Assembly (NCBI GenBank): GCA_023974075.1 | Contig: CM043797.1 | Location: forward strand, 35,149,639 to 35,213,638 | From: Chaenocephalus aceratus | Lineage: Eukaryota; Chordata; Actinopteri; Perciformes; Channichthyidae | Length of the DNA stretch: 64,000 bases | Reading direction: 5' to 3' | Shown here: positions 21,389-33,480 of the stretch, piece after piece | Layout of the letters: each line of letters starts with the position of its first letter | How positions within the stretch are numbered: position 1 is the stretch's first letter | The notes under the pieces: generated by a model | The model's database searches: none | What the model saw: the letters and a program-made list of their open reading frames with translations, nothing else | What the model was told of the DNA's origin: nothing | Translations under genes and position numbers: made by a program

Positions 21389-24300
21389 CCCGCCGCGCCT
21401 CTTTAGGAGAGTTTATTGGTGACTCTTTTTTTTCCCTTCTTCTTTTGTTGATATTTTTTAAAGCAAAAAAACACATGGATGCTAGAGACAAATACAATCC
21501 AAATACACACACTCCATATACTGTCACAGCGGGGTGTGTGTGCGTGGGTCTGCGGCGACATCACCACGTCTCCACCTCGTCTTCTCACCCTCTGACCTGG
21601 ACTCGTAGGACTGGAAACTCTTGAGGAAATAAATCCAAGGCGATAATAAATCAAAGTATGCAAGCAATTTCCTCCGAAGTCTTTACTAGACCACGTCCAA
21701 AGTGCTGAGTGCTATTTAAATGAATGCCGGCGAGGGATCTGCTTCCATCGGGAGACGTTGTCACTTCTTATTCTTCTTAGACAAAATGCTTCCTGGCTCT
21801 CAATAAAATGATATGATTTCTTAAGAAAATAAAAGATCAAAGAATCATTAAGAGCGGCGGACAAATAAAAGGTTCCGGTTGTTGATGAATATAGCTTTAC
21901 GTCTTACAAAAAGGATGCATTAACAGTGCTATACATCAGAGAGCCTAAATTAAACGTTTTATTCAGCGTTGGTGTTGTGGAGGATTTATTTTAATGTGGG
22001 AATACTTCCGTAATCTGCTACACTGGGATGTATCGGCAGAATAAAGTCAGCCTGATAACCCAAAGCTGATCTCGGTGCTGCTTCCTACGACAATCACCGG
22101 ACCCCCGACTGACACCAGGAAAGACGCAGGCCGCGGCTCCAGTTGATCTGGACGCTGAGCAGCAGTTATCGGGTTCAATGCTCCAAACACTCGGGGTACA
22201 ATACACAGCCTGTTCCATCAGCGTTCACTTGTTTAGGAGGGACATTTTGGAAATCCCAAAAAGCAAGTACAATTATAATAAAATGTAAAAAAAATCAGAA
22301 TGGATCGTGTCTTTTTTTGTATGCAGAAACCTCACAAGTGTATTTTTATTTGTATACAAGAGTTTTTCATTGCATTCATCGTCAGAGCATTAAAGATCGC
22401 TGCTGATAGCTTATTTAAATGTCTCTATACGGTCACCCTGTTCAATGAATTTAATTATATGATCGGGGATCTGAAAAGATGGGTAAATAAAAAAATCATA
22501 ACGAGACAACAAACATCTTACAAATTGTATGCACCTCCTTTAAAGCCAAATCAGCAGATTAAAGTTACTGATCTGAAACATTGATATTATAAAAATGTCA
22601 CACAGTCCATCTAAAATCATACAACAAATGTAGTGCCCAGTAATGGCAAAAAGGCTCTCATGAATAATAATGAAACGGTGATGTGCTGGTACAAAAACAA
22701 ATCAGATAACTTTAAAGGAAAGGCTTGCAGTCAGATGTTAAATGATCAGATGACTTCTGTGCATCTCAGAGTAGTAACAGGTCAAACATGTTTAAAAAAA
22801 AAAACATTTTCTACCGTAATAATCTAGAAAGGTTTGACCTTCAAAATGTACTTCACAAAGTCAGCATGGTTAATCAGATACACAACGATGTAAAAGTTAA
22901 ACGTATCCGAGCCCTGATTGTGTCCTTACATTTTGTATTTAAATGCTGGATTTAGAGAAATACTGTAACATTCACTTCTATGTACAACAGGCAAGACTTT
23001 AATGGCGTTTGCTTTCTCACGGAGGCTGCTGGTCTGAGTGCTGAATTGTTTTTTGGACCAAGAAATATGGATGTATTTATTTACACACTTCTCAGGCTGG
23101 TGTTAATGTCCCCTTTAGATGGGATGTGCCACAAGAAACGCTTGATCCAAACTGGTCAACGTTACGGTTGTCTGAATTAGGACAAATCTGTAAATTGCTA
23201 GTTAGTGTACAGCATATTCACATACAATGCGTCTCAAAATGAATGCATCTATAAAAATTGAAAATGCTGCAAAACCTAATCGGTTTAAAAAAACATTTAG
23301 AGACAAATATGTCTGTTTTTTTCTTGCAACTTAAAAAAAAATGATAGTAAAAATGTTTCAAGCTGCACTGTCAAATATTGCTCTAAGGATTTGAATTGGT
23401 CCTATAATAGGGAACGCTACGGAAGAGGATTAGGGTCACATGTGAAATTCTTTTTTGAGATCTGACCGAAAGCGAATGTTTTCTCAAGATCTGAGATTAA
23501 AGTAGGAATTTTGAAAAAAAAAAAAATCATGTTGCGTAGAAAATGAATCTGATCAGAAAAAAAATATTTCTTAAACATTTAATATTTTGGACAGCTCATC
23601 TTGTGAAGAGGAATGTGTGCAGAGCGTCCCATCATAAAGTATATCAAAACTAAAGAACGATAGCAGCTATGTTTCATGTAATCTACTACAGACTACAGCG
23701 TTACTCGATGCATGTTCATCAACTTCAATGGTAACATCCTCTGCCTTCATGAATCAACCGGCTTTGAAACAGTAAACAAGGCACAAATCACTCAAGGGGA
23801 AAACATATATTTAAATAATCATAAAAAAACATTAGTTTAGATCTGAGTCAAACAGCAATGATCTTCATACTGGGTTTAAGTTACTTGGATTTACCAGCAT
23901 CAGATATTAGAGAAATGATGTGCTTACAGTTCATTAGAAGAAGTACATGTGTATGTTTCCCCGTCTGTTCCCGTTAGTGTCGCTGTAATACAGATGAAAT
24001 GCTGACTTGCCGGGAACAAGACTCTGAAGTGCTGGGTTTACTCATTTTCTTTTTGTGGAGGGGCTCAAAATTATTTGTTTTGTTAACATTTCTAGCCACA
24101 CACTGGCCTTCCAAGCAGATAAAAACAAACCCAGAAATGTATTTGAGCACACTCTTTGACTCAGCTCTCGCTTGGTAAGGCTGTTTGAAGCAGCAAAGTA
24201 AAGTTTCAGGATAAAAAATAAAACGTTTTAGCTAGCTCGTACTTTCAGTTCTCCGGGATATAGTAATGATGAGAAGGACTTGTACGTCTTTCATCAGAGT

Positions 24301-24442
24301 TATGCAGGTCAAGGTGACACAGTTTGATTGATTTCTGAACAGCTGGAGCAGGGAGTAAACAGGATGGACCGGAGTGAAACAACATGTCCACCGTTACGCT
24401 GAGCAACAATGAAAGAGTCAGAAGTCCTGAGGAGGAGTGTCA
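21389..24442. other. rps6kb1 3' UTR and convergent intergenic DNA
   Basis: The space between the S6K1 stop and the slc33a1 stop, which converge tail-to-tail. AATAAA hexamers at 21628-21633 and 21802-21807 are candidate S6K1 polyadenylation signals. The right part should include the slc33a1 3' UTR on the minus strand. The rest is AT-rich with several A- and T-runs; no gene is recognised. Confidence 0.5.
21628..21807 (+). terminator. Candidate rps6kb1 polyadenylation signals
   Basis: Two AATAAA hexamers lie 240 and 414 bp after the stop codon. The first is followed by a GT-poor stretch and the second by ATGATATGATTTC. Which is used, or whether a more distal site is preferred, cannot be told from sequence. 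Confidence 0.35.
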
Positions 24443-27400
24443 TCAGTGATTGGATCTGCACCTCCACGCAGCGGGGCTGTGCTCCTGCAGCCGCCTCATC
24501 TTCTTCCCTAACCACACCCACCAGGCTAGACCGATCACCACACACACCACCGACTCCACGTAGTAACCGTCCAGTGTAGTCACACAGGCGCCGCCCTCCT
24601 TAACGCACAGCTGGAGGGACGAACGGGGACAAAGGAGTCAATTAGTAAAGTCTAACTAAATACACATGTATGTGTTCTGGTGTTTTTCGTTCCTGCAACA
24701 AGCTGCATGCCGAGTGGGGACTGCTAGGCTGCGTCGAATTTTACATTTCTCTCAGAAAGTTATGACCCGGATATCTTTAAGTGTCAGCCATGATAAGAGC
24801 TTGAATTCTCTATCAGGGGTGTCAAACTCAAATACACAGTGGGCCAACATTTAAAAATGGGTGCGAGTCGAGGGCCGGACTGGTTCAATGTTTATTGCAA
24901 AACGTATTGAAATGAACTTATTGCACATATTAAACCTGGAACTAACAAAGCTTAAATGATTGCCTTTAAAAACAACATTAAACATTAAATAATCAGCTGC
25001 ATTCATTTCTTATGGCTCTATCTGCAGCTTTCCCAGAGTCATTTCTTATGATTACATTTCTCCACAGGCCAACAACAGCTTCAAAAAAAAATTTCCCTCA
25101 AAGAAAAAACAAACATGCCCTGTTGTCGTGAGAGACAAAGTGCAGAAGGAAACATCCATTGAACGCAGTGTGCTGCTCTGTGATGCTAGCTCAGATACTG
25201 AGCATCTCATCTCGGGTGCAAGGTCATCAATGTTTGGGCTCAGGCTCTGAGCGGAGGAGACCCTCAGGATGGAGAGAAGGTGTGCGTGCAAAATACCGGC
25301 GGGTCAGATCTAATAGTAATTAGAAATTGTCCTGCGGGCCGAAATTAAATCCACCAAGGGCCTGATTTGGCCCGCGGTCCTTGAGTTTGACACATGTGCT
25401 CTAGTCTAGATGATAGGAAAGGAGCTTAAATACTTCCTTTACTATCTCCTTTAGCTTAGGAAACACTGGACCATCCTATAGAAAAGGAGAGGAGATAATG
25501 CCGTCCCACAATACCTTGCGGCCGCAATGTCACAATATTCAGACGTTCATGGAAACAACCGAAAGAGAAGCGCAGATCATGTAAGTTACGCTGCTTATGA
25601 AGCTTATTTAAAGTGCGTATATGTTCTGAACCTTCAACACTATTTAAAACCAGAAGGGAAAAACCTGAAGGTTGAAACATGTATTAGAATTACTGTAAAA
25701 TGAGCTCAGTGTTTACTGAGCTGTGTGGGTTTCTTCAGCTTTGTTTCAACATGTTTGAATGGCGATACAGGCTGAAGTACCTCGATGTCTTATAGTAGAC
25801 GCTGTACGGAGAATTGTAGTGTCCCTTCAGCAGACTCAGAAACATCCTCCCACCCAGTCCTGAGGAATTCTTCTTCATTACATCACATGACATTACATGT
25901 CACTTGTTAGACGCTTTTATCCAAAGCGACTTCCATACTTAATACTGTGGGCAATCCCCACAGGAGCACTTTGGGGTGAAGTGTCTTCAGGGACACAACG
26001 ACATGCTGACTGCAGTGGGGTTCGAACCTGTGACCCCTGATCCCAACACCAAGGCTCTACCCACTGCGCCACACGCCTCCCCTTCACACCTTTTCTTAAC
26101 CCTGCGACGTTTATCACTGAAGTAAGGAAGCTTCATTTTCCATCATTTGTTAGCAACCCTGTTGTTTCTGCCTCTCAGCCTAGGATGTATATTGTTTATA
26201 TGCGTCTTTGTAATAAATCTTATAGTTTGACAGTTTTAAAGCCGTCTTTATGTGGTGTATTTGGGTCAGTGGAGGAATTGTGTAAACCCCATAGGGCCGC
26301 TTAAGGGATTAAAGGGGGCCCTTCCAGGATCTTCATGCACGTGTTGCAGCAACGCAGCCCAACTGGGCAGATCTCCTGGAGGGAAAAGGCCCAGGAACAC
26401 AGGTAACCACACCACTGCAGATTTGACCTCCCTCCCTCCCTCTTCCTCTTTCACTCACCCCCGCCTCCTCCGGAGAGCCACAGCTCTGCCCCGCCGCCCC
26501 CTGACACTCCTTAGAGGTGAGGGGGTCCACCATCCACAGAGCCAAGGTGGAGGGCCAGTTCCCCCCCAGGTTGGTGACGGTGTTCAGCAGCGTCATGTAG
26601 GTCCCCCCGATGAGGGGGTCGCTCACTTTGGCATGGAAGGCCATGCAGGCCACGTACATGCTGTACAGCGCCACCTGGGGGGCAACATGGGAAACATCTG
26701 TTAAAGCTGATTTTCGGACTAACCATGGCACTCAAACACTTGACAGCCCGACAGCTAAAATACAAGGGCCAGAAACAGAATATATATTTAGTCAATTACT
26801 CCTAAATCCCTATCTCTGATGAATAGTTTTAATAATCCATTGAAAAGAAACATTTTCTAATGACATTTAAGATTTTCTTCTGTTACCACGGTGACATCTC
26901 GTGGAAATTAAACAAAATAAAGTGTGTAGAGATAGTGCAAATCGTGTTGTGTACCTTTTTAAACAATAACTTGAAATATGAGACATGACATCCAAGCTCG
27001 CAATGACGATGCACAAATGTGGATTAAATAAAATTATATGTAATTTGTTAATCCCCAAATCGGGAAGAAAGAGGTCAGAGCAGCGTATTTACAGGCATAA
27101 CTCAGGAGTTACAAATATAATACAATTAAATACAATTGGTTACATTTAAATAAAAACATAATATCTTGTATTTTTTTGCATGTGTCTTTCATATTTAATC
27201 ATAAACTACGAACAGAAGAATAGGATTTGAAAGTTAAAAAAAGACCTGACTGAAAAACAAGAACTGAAACCTAGTTTTTAATCAAGGCACAACATTGCAA
27301 CTGTTCAGATTTGTCTAACCAACCATGAAAATAAACGTTCTCAATGAAATCATGAGCATATAGAAATGAATAAGAACGCTTAACTATTGGTTGCGCACAG

Positions 27401-30400
27401 GATGCAGGTAAAGGACTTACATATATTTGGTTTGAATGGATCTTCTTTCCAACAAACAATGCAGTTGTCAAAGTGAAGTTTGTTTGCATCAACAGTAATA
27501 AACAAGTGTTGCTTGTTCTCATCAGCTCTCAAACTGTGTTCACTGAAGCAAACGGGCCACGTTTTACAGGGGCCACTGATTTGGGGAAAGGTGTCTATTT
27601 GCGGCGCAGCGCTGCACAAACCCAACACCTGGTCCCCCTAATATAATGTTAAGTAGAAATGTGCAGAGTGTTAGGGAAATAATTGTCCTAGACTCCTAGA
27701 TAGGACGTACAGGACCAACCCTGACGTCTCTTATCTCCTTTAAGGACACAGGCTGCTTCAGCCATAATGTTATTGTTCCCATTCTGTGACCGGTCACCAC
27801 GAGGTCACAGATGGTCTGTTGTTGTGGGTGCACTGGGACACTTCCTTCTTTGTTGTTTGTGGACTCCAGGGTATGACATCTTCGAGGCCATAGGTGACGG
27901 ACGCAAGTGACTCAGTGTGCCCAACTGGTTAAACTATCTTATCAAGAGATGTTGATTACTCTGTGAAACCAGTTCAATGGGCTGACGAGAGAGAGGCGCT
28001 CCAGAGTTGACGTGGCAACTCTCCCGTGCAGTCTCACCGTGACTGTGTGACTTGTGATCTGAATGCTCCGGGCGTAACTCCAAATAAACCTCCAGTGTTT
28101 GACATCGAAGCTCCTGCTCCACCGTGTCTCCTTCCTCCCACTGCATTGCTCCACAGAAGCTTCCCTTACACAGAGGGTCCCGAGGCCTTTTTAGAAGCAA
28201 ACCGTCACTGTCTTACGGCGCATTTCCACTACAGCGTGGAGCGCAGTTTAAGCGTGCCGTGCCCCGTTTTTGGTTGCGTTTCCACTAGACGTAGTTCCGG
28301 TGTCGTGCCGTAGATTGAAGGCCTGTTCGCGGGGACGCAAAGGTGACGTCATCGCCTGTATTGAGCATTCGTCTAGTGCAATAAGCTTTTCTCTCTCTTT
28401 TGAATGATATCTTTCCCATCAGATTACTGGCTGAATAAATAATGTGCATACAATTGCGAGGCGGCTCGTTTTAAGGACACAATCTTCGTATTGGAACAAA
28501 CTTCCGTTTTTGAGTGCAGTCCCACTCTGTTATGTTCCTCCTTCCTACGGAACCGTGACAATGAAAGGATAAGATGTCCTTTGTAAGTATAGTCCTATTT
28601 CTTAAAACCTTCTCTGTTGTTTAAGTGTCTGATAAGTGATAACCGCGAATAGTAAGCAATGATATGACAGTCATGATATCACATATGTCAGACACTGTGT
28701 TATTTTCAAGCAAGCCTAAAAGATAACGTGTTCAAACTGGCTTCACTCGCTTTAATTGCTCCTTTGAATGTAATGTTCCTCTGAGGTTTCCTACTCAACA
28801 CATGTTTGTATTGTAAAGCCACTCATATTTTACTTTAAAGTGACATTGAATATTTTGAAAGGTGCCCTAAAATATAGTGTATTATTCATCTTATATCTGT
28901 GCCTATAACACACTATTAATGTTCCTTATTTTAGACTAGGTTTTTCCTGGTGTCAATAGGGAAGATCTGCACTGTTCTCTACATAACATGTTCAGCAGAG
29001 CAGGTATTTCTCCTGCCAGATACAGTATGGCACCCCCCCTACAACTTTGTCCAGAAGAGTCACAACTTCACCACAATCACACTGGTGTTTGCTGTTCCCC
29101 TCTAGTGTGTGCTCGCAAAAGCATTTTACTCTGGGCCCAGCAGGTACAAAACTAAAGAGGGGCTTCCATATCCGGCAGAGAAGGTGTTGTGGCTGCCGGA
29201 TATGGAAGCCCCCCTATAATTTTTTACCTGCTGGGCCCAGAGTAAAATGCTTTTGCGAGCACAAACTAGAGGGGAACAGCAAACACCAGTGTGATTTTGG
29301 TGAAGTTGTGACTATCCTGGACAAAGATATAGGGGGGGCTTCCAAATCCGGCAGCTACAACACCTGGTCTGCCGGATATGGAGCGAGCTCTGAGGGCTAA
29401 CAGCTAACGGCTGATGTTGGTTTTGTGTTTCGCATTGAAGATGACGTCACGCCTCCGCCTACACTGCGTTACTATAGTTACTACCCCAGTTCCTAAACTG
29501 TAATGGAAACGCAGCACAACGTGAGCCTGGCCTACCAAGGCCTAACTATACCGTACTAAGCCGTGCGAGGCCCTGCAGTGGAAATGCGCCATTAGTGTTG
29601 CTGACAATCCTAGAATAGTCACCCAAACACGATTACATCATTTGAAAAAGGAAGAAAAACAACATATTCAAAAAGCAACAGAAAAACACACCTGATGCAA
29701 TGCGTAGCTAATCAGCACTATGCCGTAGTAGTAAACAGGGAACCCTCCATCTTGTTTTAAACTGGGGGTCAACCACACCAGCAGAGCGTACCCCAGTCCT
29801 ATGAGCAACCTGCAAGCACAAAACCATACGATATGACACGATAATACTTTACGTCAGAGCAAGTCTGAAATGTGCATCACAGCAGCTCCATTTGCAACAT
29901 AAACAAGGACAAATACTAAGAGAAGATACAAGGAAACAAACGGCAGCACTCTGTTATCTGTTATTGTATGTAATGCTAGTGCATGGCTGTGTGTGCTTGT
30001 ACCTAAAGGGAAAGGCCTTGTAGAAGACATCCAGGGGTCGGGGCCCCGCGGTGTATTTACTGATGATCACAGGGAGCAGGATCTGCAGAGGCACCATGGG
30101 CACGGCCAGCAGGGCCAGCTGCTCCTTCGGGACTCCGGCCTCCACCAGCTTCAGACCTGTGACTGCGTCCGCTGCAGAGAAGCCAATCTGAAACACAGAG
30201 AAATCTGTTAATCACAACATATGTTCACGGTAAGACCAGGCAGCACTCTCAAAGTCATATTTCAAACAGATAAACCAAGTGATGGTGAAGTACTTTGGCA
30301 GTGAGGAGCAAGGCACAGAAGGTCAAGACGGTGGGCATCTTGATGATGTTGAACAGCAGCTTGTAGGTTGCCATGACGCCCTGTGTCTCCTCTTGGACTC

Positions 30401-31807
30401 TCTTCTTCCCTTTGCCCTGCTCGTTTTCCTTTTTCATGATGGCGACCAACGTCGTGGAAACCAGGAACACTATCCCCCAGAAAAACAAGAAGTCTGCACA
30501 GAAGAAAGACGGCATTAGAGACTTCACTCAACTCAAATTCCAATGCAAGGGTCAAAAAGTGAATATGTTTCTGGTAAGTTTATGTCAGGGATATGTGATA
30601 CCTGACAAGGTCACGATGCCTGTGTCCTGGGGCTCTGTTCTGAGGTATTTGTTGCAGAAGTCTGCAGACTCCAGAGCCAGGAAGAGCACATTCCCTAAGA
30701 AGTATCCAGCTGTCTGGCCCACTGAGTTGCATGTAGAAGCATAGCCCACATTCTCCCGGGACAACATAGTCAGGGCCCAGCCGTCCACAGCGATGTCCTG
30801 AGAGGCAGAGACGATGCAGCCAATGGAGGCAAGATTCAAGGCTTTTATTGTCATGTGTACATCGCTACAGTGTAGTTATGACAATGAAAATGGCTGGCTC
30901 CTCCAACAGTGCAACACAATAAAACAGATAAAATAGTGCAAGTAAATAAAATAAAATATAATAGGGAATAGTGCAGAGTAGTGTATATACAAGTAATTGG
31001 AATATTGATATATATAAGTTGCAAACAGATGAATGTTATGGATGTTCTTTCAAAAGTTCAGGTGTTTAACAGTCAAAGAGAAACCATCAACTTTAATGTA
31101 TTTATCCTCCAGAATGTAGGATCATGTCACAGTGATGTCCTACCTGTGTGGCTGCCAGGAAGGCAAGCATGAAGAAGACAGCTGTGAGTGTTACCACTTT
31201 TGGTCCTCCCTCACTCTGCAGCAGGGAATTGACCGTCACAGAGAGGTAGAGCATGAAGAGGCCCAGCAGGTACTGTGTGGGAACCAGCCATGACTTTCTG
31301 CAGAAAAAGGTGACAAAACATACACGGTGTACGAAAGAGGGGCAGCAAATCCACACAGATGAAAACAGCAGCATGAACACGTCATTCTTACCTTCTACCA
31401 AACCTGCTGAAGTAGAGCGCGTCCACCAGCGGCGCCCAGAGGAGCTTGAGACTAAATGGCCAGAAGACAAAGCTGAAGAAGGCCTGGTCCTTGTAGCTGA
31501 CGCTCTTACTCTGTAAAATCAGAGGGATGCTCCCCGCCAGGCCCAGAGGAATCCCCTGCAGCACGTACAGGAACAGAAGGAGCAAAACGTTCCCCAACTC
31601 TCCACGGACCCCAGCAGGCCGGACCCTGTGCCTCCTGCGCTCAGAGTCAGACCCTCTGATGAGACCCTCTGCTTCCTCCTCTAACTCCGGATCAGAAGAG
31701 CTCATCTCTACCCTGTCCATCTCCGTCATGCCCTCAGGTGAGAAGGCGCCCCCCGCCGACTTCCTCTGGCGCCCGTTCTTGTGTGTCATAAAATCAGAGT
31801 GCTCCAT
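24443..31807 (-). CDS. slc33a1: Acetyl-CoA transporter 1 (SLC33A1/AT-1)
   Basis: Multi-pass ER/Golgi membrane protein that moves acetyl-CoA from cytosol into the ER lumen for ganglioside and protein acetylation; major-facilitator-like fold. Eight coding exons on the minus strand, in order: 31807-31392, 31297-31144, 30797-30602, 30493-30294, 30187-30003, 29809-29692, 26674-26459, 24610-24443. They join in phase with no stop into 550 aa (human 549). Diagnostic stretches include LYVLQGIPLGLAGSIPLILQ, FSFVFWPFSLKLLWAPLVDA, DIAVDGWALTMLSRENVGYA, GFSAADAVTGLKLVEAGVPK, SKYTAGPRPLDVFYKA, VSDPLIGGTYMTLLNTV and DGYYVESVVCVVIG. The N-terminus before the first membrane segment is acidic and divergent, as in other species. 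The start at 31807 is the first ATG of the exon. All splice sites are GT-AG. No lesions were seen, in contrast to gmps. Confidence 0.97.
24814..25398. mobile_element. hAT-type MITE in slc33a1 intron 7
   Basis: The left terminus CAGGGGTGTCAAACTCAA and the right terminus TTGAGTTTGACACATGTG are inverted repeats. Interior motifs GGGCCGGACTGG and GGCCCGCGGTCC are typical of widespread vertebrate hAT MITEs with CAGGGGTGTCAAACTC ends. 585 bp, non-coding. Confidence 0.8.
25866..26085 (-). repeat. tRNA-derived SINE
   Basis: Read on the minus strand, it starts with a tRNA-like head (box A GTGGCGCAGTGGGTAGAG, box B GGTTCGAACCC). It ends with CTTTGGATAAAAGCGTCTAA, the LINE-shared tail common to many fish SINEs. 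It is inserted in intron 7 of slc33a1 in the same orientation as the gene. Confidence 0.85.
26675..28214. other. slc33a1 intron 6, gene-proximal part
   Basis: AT-rich intron DNA upstream of exon 7 (minus strand). No coding exon is supported and no transposon ends were identified. Confidence 0.45.
28217..29594. mobile_element. Inverted-repeat element with GGCGCATTTCCACT ends
   Basis: The left end GGCGCATTTCCACTACAGCG is matched in inverse by CCTGCAGTGGAAATGCGCC at the right. Sub-terminal GTTTCCACTAGACGTAG and TAATGGAAACGCAGC are also inverted. 1.38 kb in intron 6 of slc33a1. No transposase is visible, and most of the right half is a secondary palindrome (29025-29345). Confidence 0.7.
29025..29345. 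repeat. Large palindrome nested in the 28.2-29.6 kb element
   Basis: Two arms of about 140 bp, centred near 29187, are almost exact inverted copies, including CCAGTGTGATT, GCAAAAGCATTTTACTCTGG, GCCCAGCAGGT and CTTCCATATCCGGCAG. The loop is short (AGAAGGTGTTGTGGC). The core with its loop sequence recurs beyond the right arm at about 29338-29385 in inverse (TTCCAAATCCGGCAGCTACA, ACACCTGGTCTGCCGGATAT), so the structure is a palindrome plus a partial duplication. Confidence 0.9.
30828..31010 (-). repeat. LINE-tail-like fragment in slc33a1 intron 2
   Basis: AAGGCTTTTATTGTCATGTG followed by AATAAAACAGATAAAATAGTGCAA-type sequence resembles the 3' tail region of fish LINEs, similar in kind to 47858-48120. 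It starts within 35 bp of the exon 3 acceptor. Boundaries are approximate. Confidence 0.45.
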
Positions 31808-31848
31808 CTTGGAGCAGTGGGCATCAAACCCGCTGTGCCCTCAGGAAA

Positions 31849-33480
31849 TCTGCAGAATAAAGATCATTATAATAATACCAATAATTTAAAAAAAATGCTT
31901 TCCCGGTGCTTAAAGTCGCTTTAAATAATATAGAAATACAATAATAAATAAATAATATAATAAAAAAAAAAAAATCATAGAATAATTTTTTTTTTTTAAA
32001 TAGATGAAAATAAGATACTCAAACATCTAAACTGAACGATATTTCACTACACGTTTTTAAAGCTACAGTAAGTCAACCTTTGAATCCCATTCAAATTAAA
32101 CTTTTTTTTTTGCACTGTCATCATGACAAAACCTCAGAACCTCCCAGACAGACAAGCAAAGATACAAACAACAATACGCAATACCGTATTGAATACACAG
32201 GTTTGTGTAATGCTAGCAAACTGGATAAGTGGAAACATGCATTGAGCTCTTACCTACATACAAATAGTTGCAAGAAAACGTTTTGGTGAAAGGTGAGTTT
32301 CTGGAATGATGACCGGCAGACTAATATATGATATACTGCTTAGCACAGTGTACATGGCAAGAGGAAAGAGCAAATACAGAGAATAATTAATTATTTATTG
32401 ATTATGTGGGTGAAAGGAGACACTTCCAAGGTCTCACAAAAGATCCAGGATATTCTCAATTTAAAAAAATGCTCATTACAGCTATAGCTTTGTATTTATG
32501 AGCTTAATAATTCAGTTTGGATTTTTTTGTATGAACTCTCCCACGTAAAGATGTTTTCTTTATTACTTAGTTACTAAACTATGTAAATCCCTACCAAAGG
32601 TTACAAGAAATACAAGCTTTCTGAACATATCTAAATGAAAATGGACTTTTGTTAAATGAACTATCCATCTCTTCCTTTTTATCATTCTTACACTAACCTT
32701 TGTTTCAGTCTTTTGTAGTTGTGTATAATGGGTTTCTGTTATTCCTATAATTGCTTGGTCTTAAAGAGCAGTACTTGCATTTCTTTGGTGTGTTTTAATT
32801 GATTTGATTGTCAGCAAGTTGAACAGGACTCAATGTATACTAGGTACTATTTAAGTACAATTTATATTATTATAGTACAAGTGAACTAGACAAACTGTTT
32901 GACCACATTGTGAAATAAGTCCTAATGCAAAGCAATGTTTCCACATGAATTGCTTGGCTCGCTGACACCATAGAGAGAAATTACATTAAGAATAATTATG
33001 TAAATCATTGAATGGTTAACGCAGGTGTAATGGTATAGAATACAACTGAATTACAACATGCAATTAAATTAGGAAACAATACATTTCTCCATTAGATTAA
33101 TTACAGCAAATATGAAGGCATAGAAAGGGCATGCAAGCAGATGGAAAAATGAATTTAAACAAGATTGAAGATGATTTCATGCATACCTGGTGATAACAGC
33201 ATGCTAAATCACCCATGCTGAACACAAGCGGCTGGATTACAGGTGAAATCAACCGGAATTGGTTTTATTCGTTAATTATTCTTTCGCAAACAGGATGGCA
33301 ACTTAATAACGGTGATAAAACCCAATGAAAATACTACCGTTTGACTTTGAACAGTTTACATCGGCGAATATCAACACAGAGGAACCAGGATACGCGGCGC
33401 GTGCAACAACTAACTGCGTCCGGCACCTACAGCTGACGTGTCAGAGCGCGCGAGAAGTGAGTTCCGGTTCTGTGCTGATA
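31849..33480 (-). promoter_or_regulatory. Possible slc33a1 5' noncoding exon and promoter
   Basis: On the minus strand a CTGCAG acceptor at about 31850 would open the ATG exon. A donor CACCAG|GTATGC at about 33187 would close an upstream noncoding exon beginning in the CG-rich stretch at about 33380-33480 (GCGCGCTCTGACACGTCAGC on the minus strand). If so, the leader includes a short upstream ORF starting ATGGGTGATTTAGC. This is inferred from splice-like signals and base composition only. Confidence 0.35.

Noticed and set aside
26300..26400. A possible alternative last exon of slc33a1 starting EICPVGL after a CAG acceptor
   Set aside because: It diverges from SLC33A1 at once and stops early. 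The true last exon at 24443-24610 encodes the conserved CVTTLDGYYVESV tail and joins in phase.
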